The notes under the pieces were generated by a model that was not told the origin of the DNA, searched no databases, and saw only the letters and a list, made by a program, of their open reading frames with translations. The position numbers and the translations under genes are program-made. Shown piece after piece: positions 39,052-39,447 of a stretch of DNA of 39,447 bases; within the stretch, counting starts at the first letter, position 1; each line of letters opens with the position of its first letter. This DNA is from JAUWOY01 sp034431315 (GTDB taxonomy: Bacteria; Chloroflexota; Anaerolineae; VGOG01): assembly GCA_034431315.1 (NCBI GenBank), contig DAOUDK010000039.1:1-39447 (forward strand). The letters run 5' to 3'.

Positions 39052-39447
39052 ATGACGGACCTGCTCGCGGTGTCTGAGGAGGAATACGGCCCGGAGTACA
39101 GGGCACACCTGATGGATCAGTACAAGCTCTATGTCCAAATGTCTAATCACGTCTCCGAGCGGCGAGTGGACGCCAATAAGTACCTACTCACGGTCAATGC
39201 ATTCTTGATTACGCTCTATGGGCTGTCGACATCGTCGACGTCGATCGAGAAGGGAGTCTGGTTGTACGTGGTGCCGCTGGCAGGCATAGCGGTCTGTCTG
39301 ACTTGGCTTGCAACCATCAAGTCGCATCGGGATCTGAATACCGCGAAGTTCAAGGTGATTCATGAGCTTGAGCAAGGACTTCCCGCTGCGCTCTACGACA
39401 GGGAGTGGGCGCTGGCCGAGGAAGGCAAGGGCAGTGCTTACAAACCG
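39052..39447 (+). CDS. RipA-like two-helix membrane protein, partial (cut by window end)
   Basis: The frame is open for 132 codons to the window end: MTDLLAVSEEEYGPEYRAHL..., a cytoplasmic helix, TM1 about residues 43-60 (KYLLTVNAFLITLYGLST), TM2 about 69-89 (VWLYVVPLAGIAVCLTWLATI), then RDLNTAKFKVIHELEQGLP and YDREWALAEEGKG. This pattern fits the RipA-family octameric membrane proteins as I recall them. It is the second gene of the cassette after the TIR protein, so a membrane effector role is plausible. The C-terminus is not seen. Confidence 0.75.
   Translation, partial: MTDLLAVSEEEYGPEYRAHLMDQYKLYVQMSNHVSERRVDANKYLLTVNAFLITLYGLSTSSTSIEKGVWLYVVPLAGIAVCLTWLATIKSHRDLNTAKFKVIHELEQGLPAALYDREWALAEEGKGSAYKP

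Noticed and set aside
34382..39447. Integron integrase gene
   Set aside because: No tyrosine-recombinase motif (R..H-R-Y) is seen in any frame of the cassette region; the integrase may lie beyond the window or have been lost.

Overview
The window looks like the chromosome of an anaerobic bacterium of moderate to high GC, most likely a Chloroflexota (Anaerolineae-like) lineage known from metagenomes. Supporting signs are a T-box-controlled thrS, a CarD regulator, DUF5647-type small proteins, a flavin-based FlxDCBA/HdrCBA electron-transfer cluster and many dispersed hairpin repeats. The phylum is inferred; no rRNA is present to settle it.

Region 1 (1-16.3 kb) is mostly housekeeping. It holds a small terminal-inverted-repeat element at the very start, holB (minus strand), tRNA-Val(GAC), a pair of overlapping small genes, a threonine T-box riboswitch with thrS, the infC-rpmI-rplT operon (infC apparently starting at ATC), a small retropepsin-like protease gene, a SpoU-family RNA methyltransferase and a DinG-type exonuclease-helicase. 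A methyltransferase plus putative restriction endonuclease pair follows, then efp, with carD and a dksA-like gene convergent to it. A 0.8 kb gene-poor stretch with a near-consensus promoter leads to a protein with several S1 domains and a 126-bp tandem repeat in its acidic tail.

Region 2 (16.3-31.2 kb) is a redox and signalling island. A PhnD-like lipoprotein, a GAF histidine kinase and a NarL-type regulator form the first signalling module. A receiver-only protein and a second kinase then lead into hdrC-hdrB-hdrA-flxD-flxC-flxB-flxA, predicted to couple NAD(H), ferredoxin and a thiol/disulfide pair by electron bifurcation. A second, paralogous kinase-regulator pair follows, whose kinase carries two CXXCH heme motifs in its sensor domain. 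The two paralogous modules flank the hdr/flx operon, and each is preceded by a copy of the same two-hairpin terminator repeat and a near-consensus promoter. The hdr/flx promoter and the promoter of a truncated ArsR gene share a GGGWTTTCCCC box exactly 2 bp upstream of the -35 hexamer.

Region 3 (31.2-34.2 kb) is a mobile element. A DDE-type transposase is translationally coupled (11-bp overlap) to a sigma-70-family sigma factor, and both lie between 17-bp inverted repeats (31467-31483 and 34201-34217). It truncates the ArsR-family gene.

Region 4 (34.4-39.4 kb, running off the window) reads as an integron gene-cassette array without a visible integrase. Two attC sites with the diagnostic extra A in the left inner box (37150-37279 and 38512-38635) separate an unusually large cassette for a secreted 873-residue surface protein, a cassette with two small genes, and a cassette encoding a TIR/ThsB-like protein followed by a two-helix RipA-like membrane protein cut by the window end. 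The last pair is a plausible cassette-borne anti-phage system.
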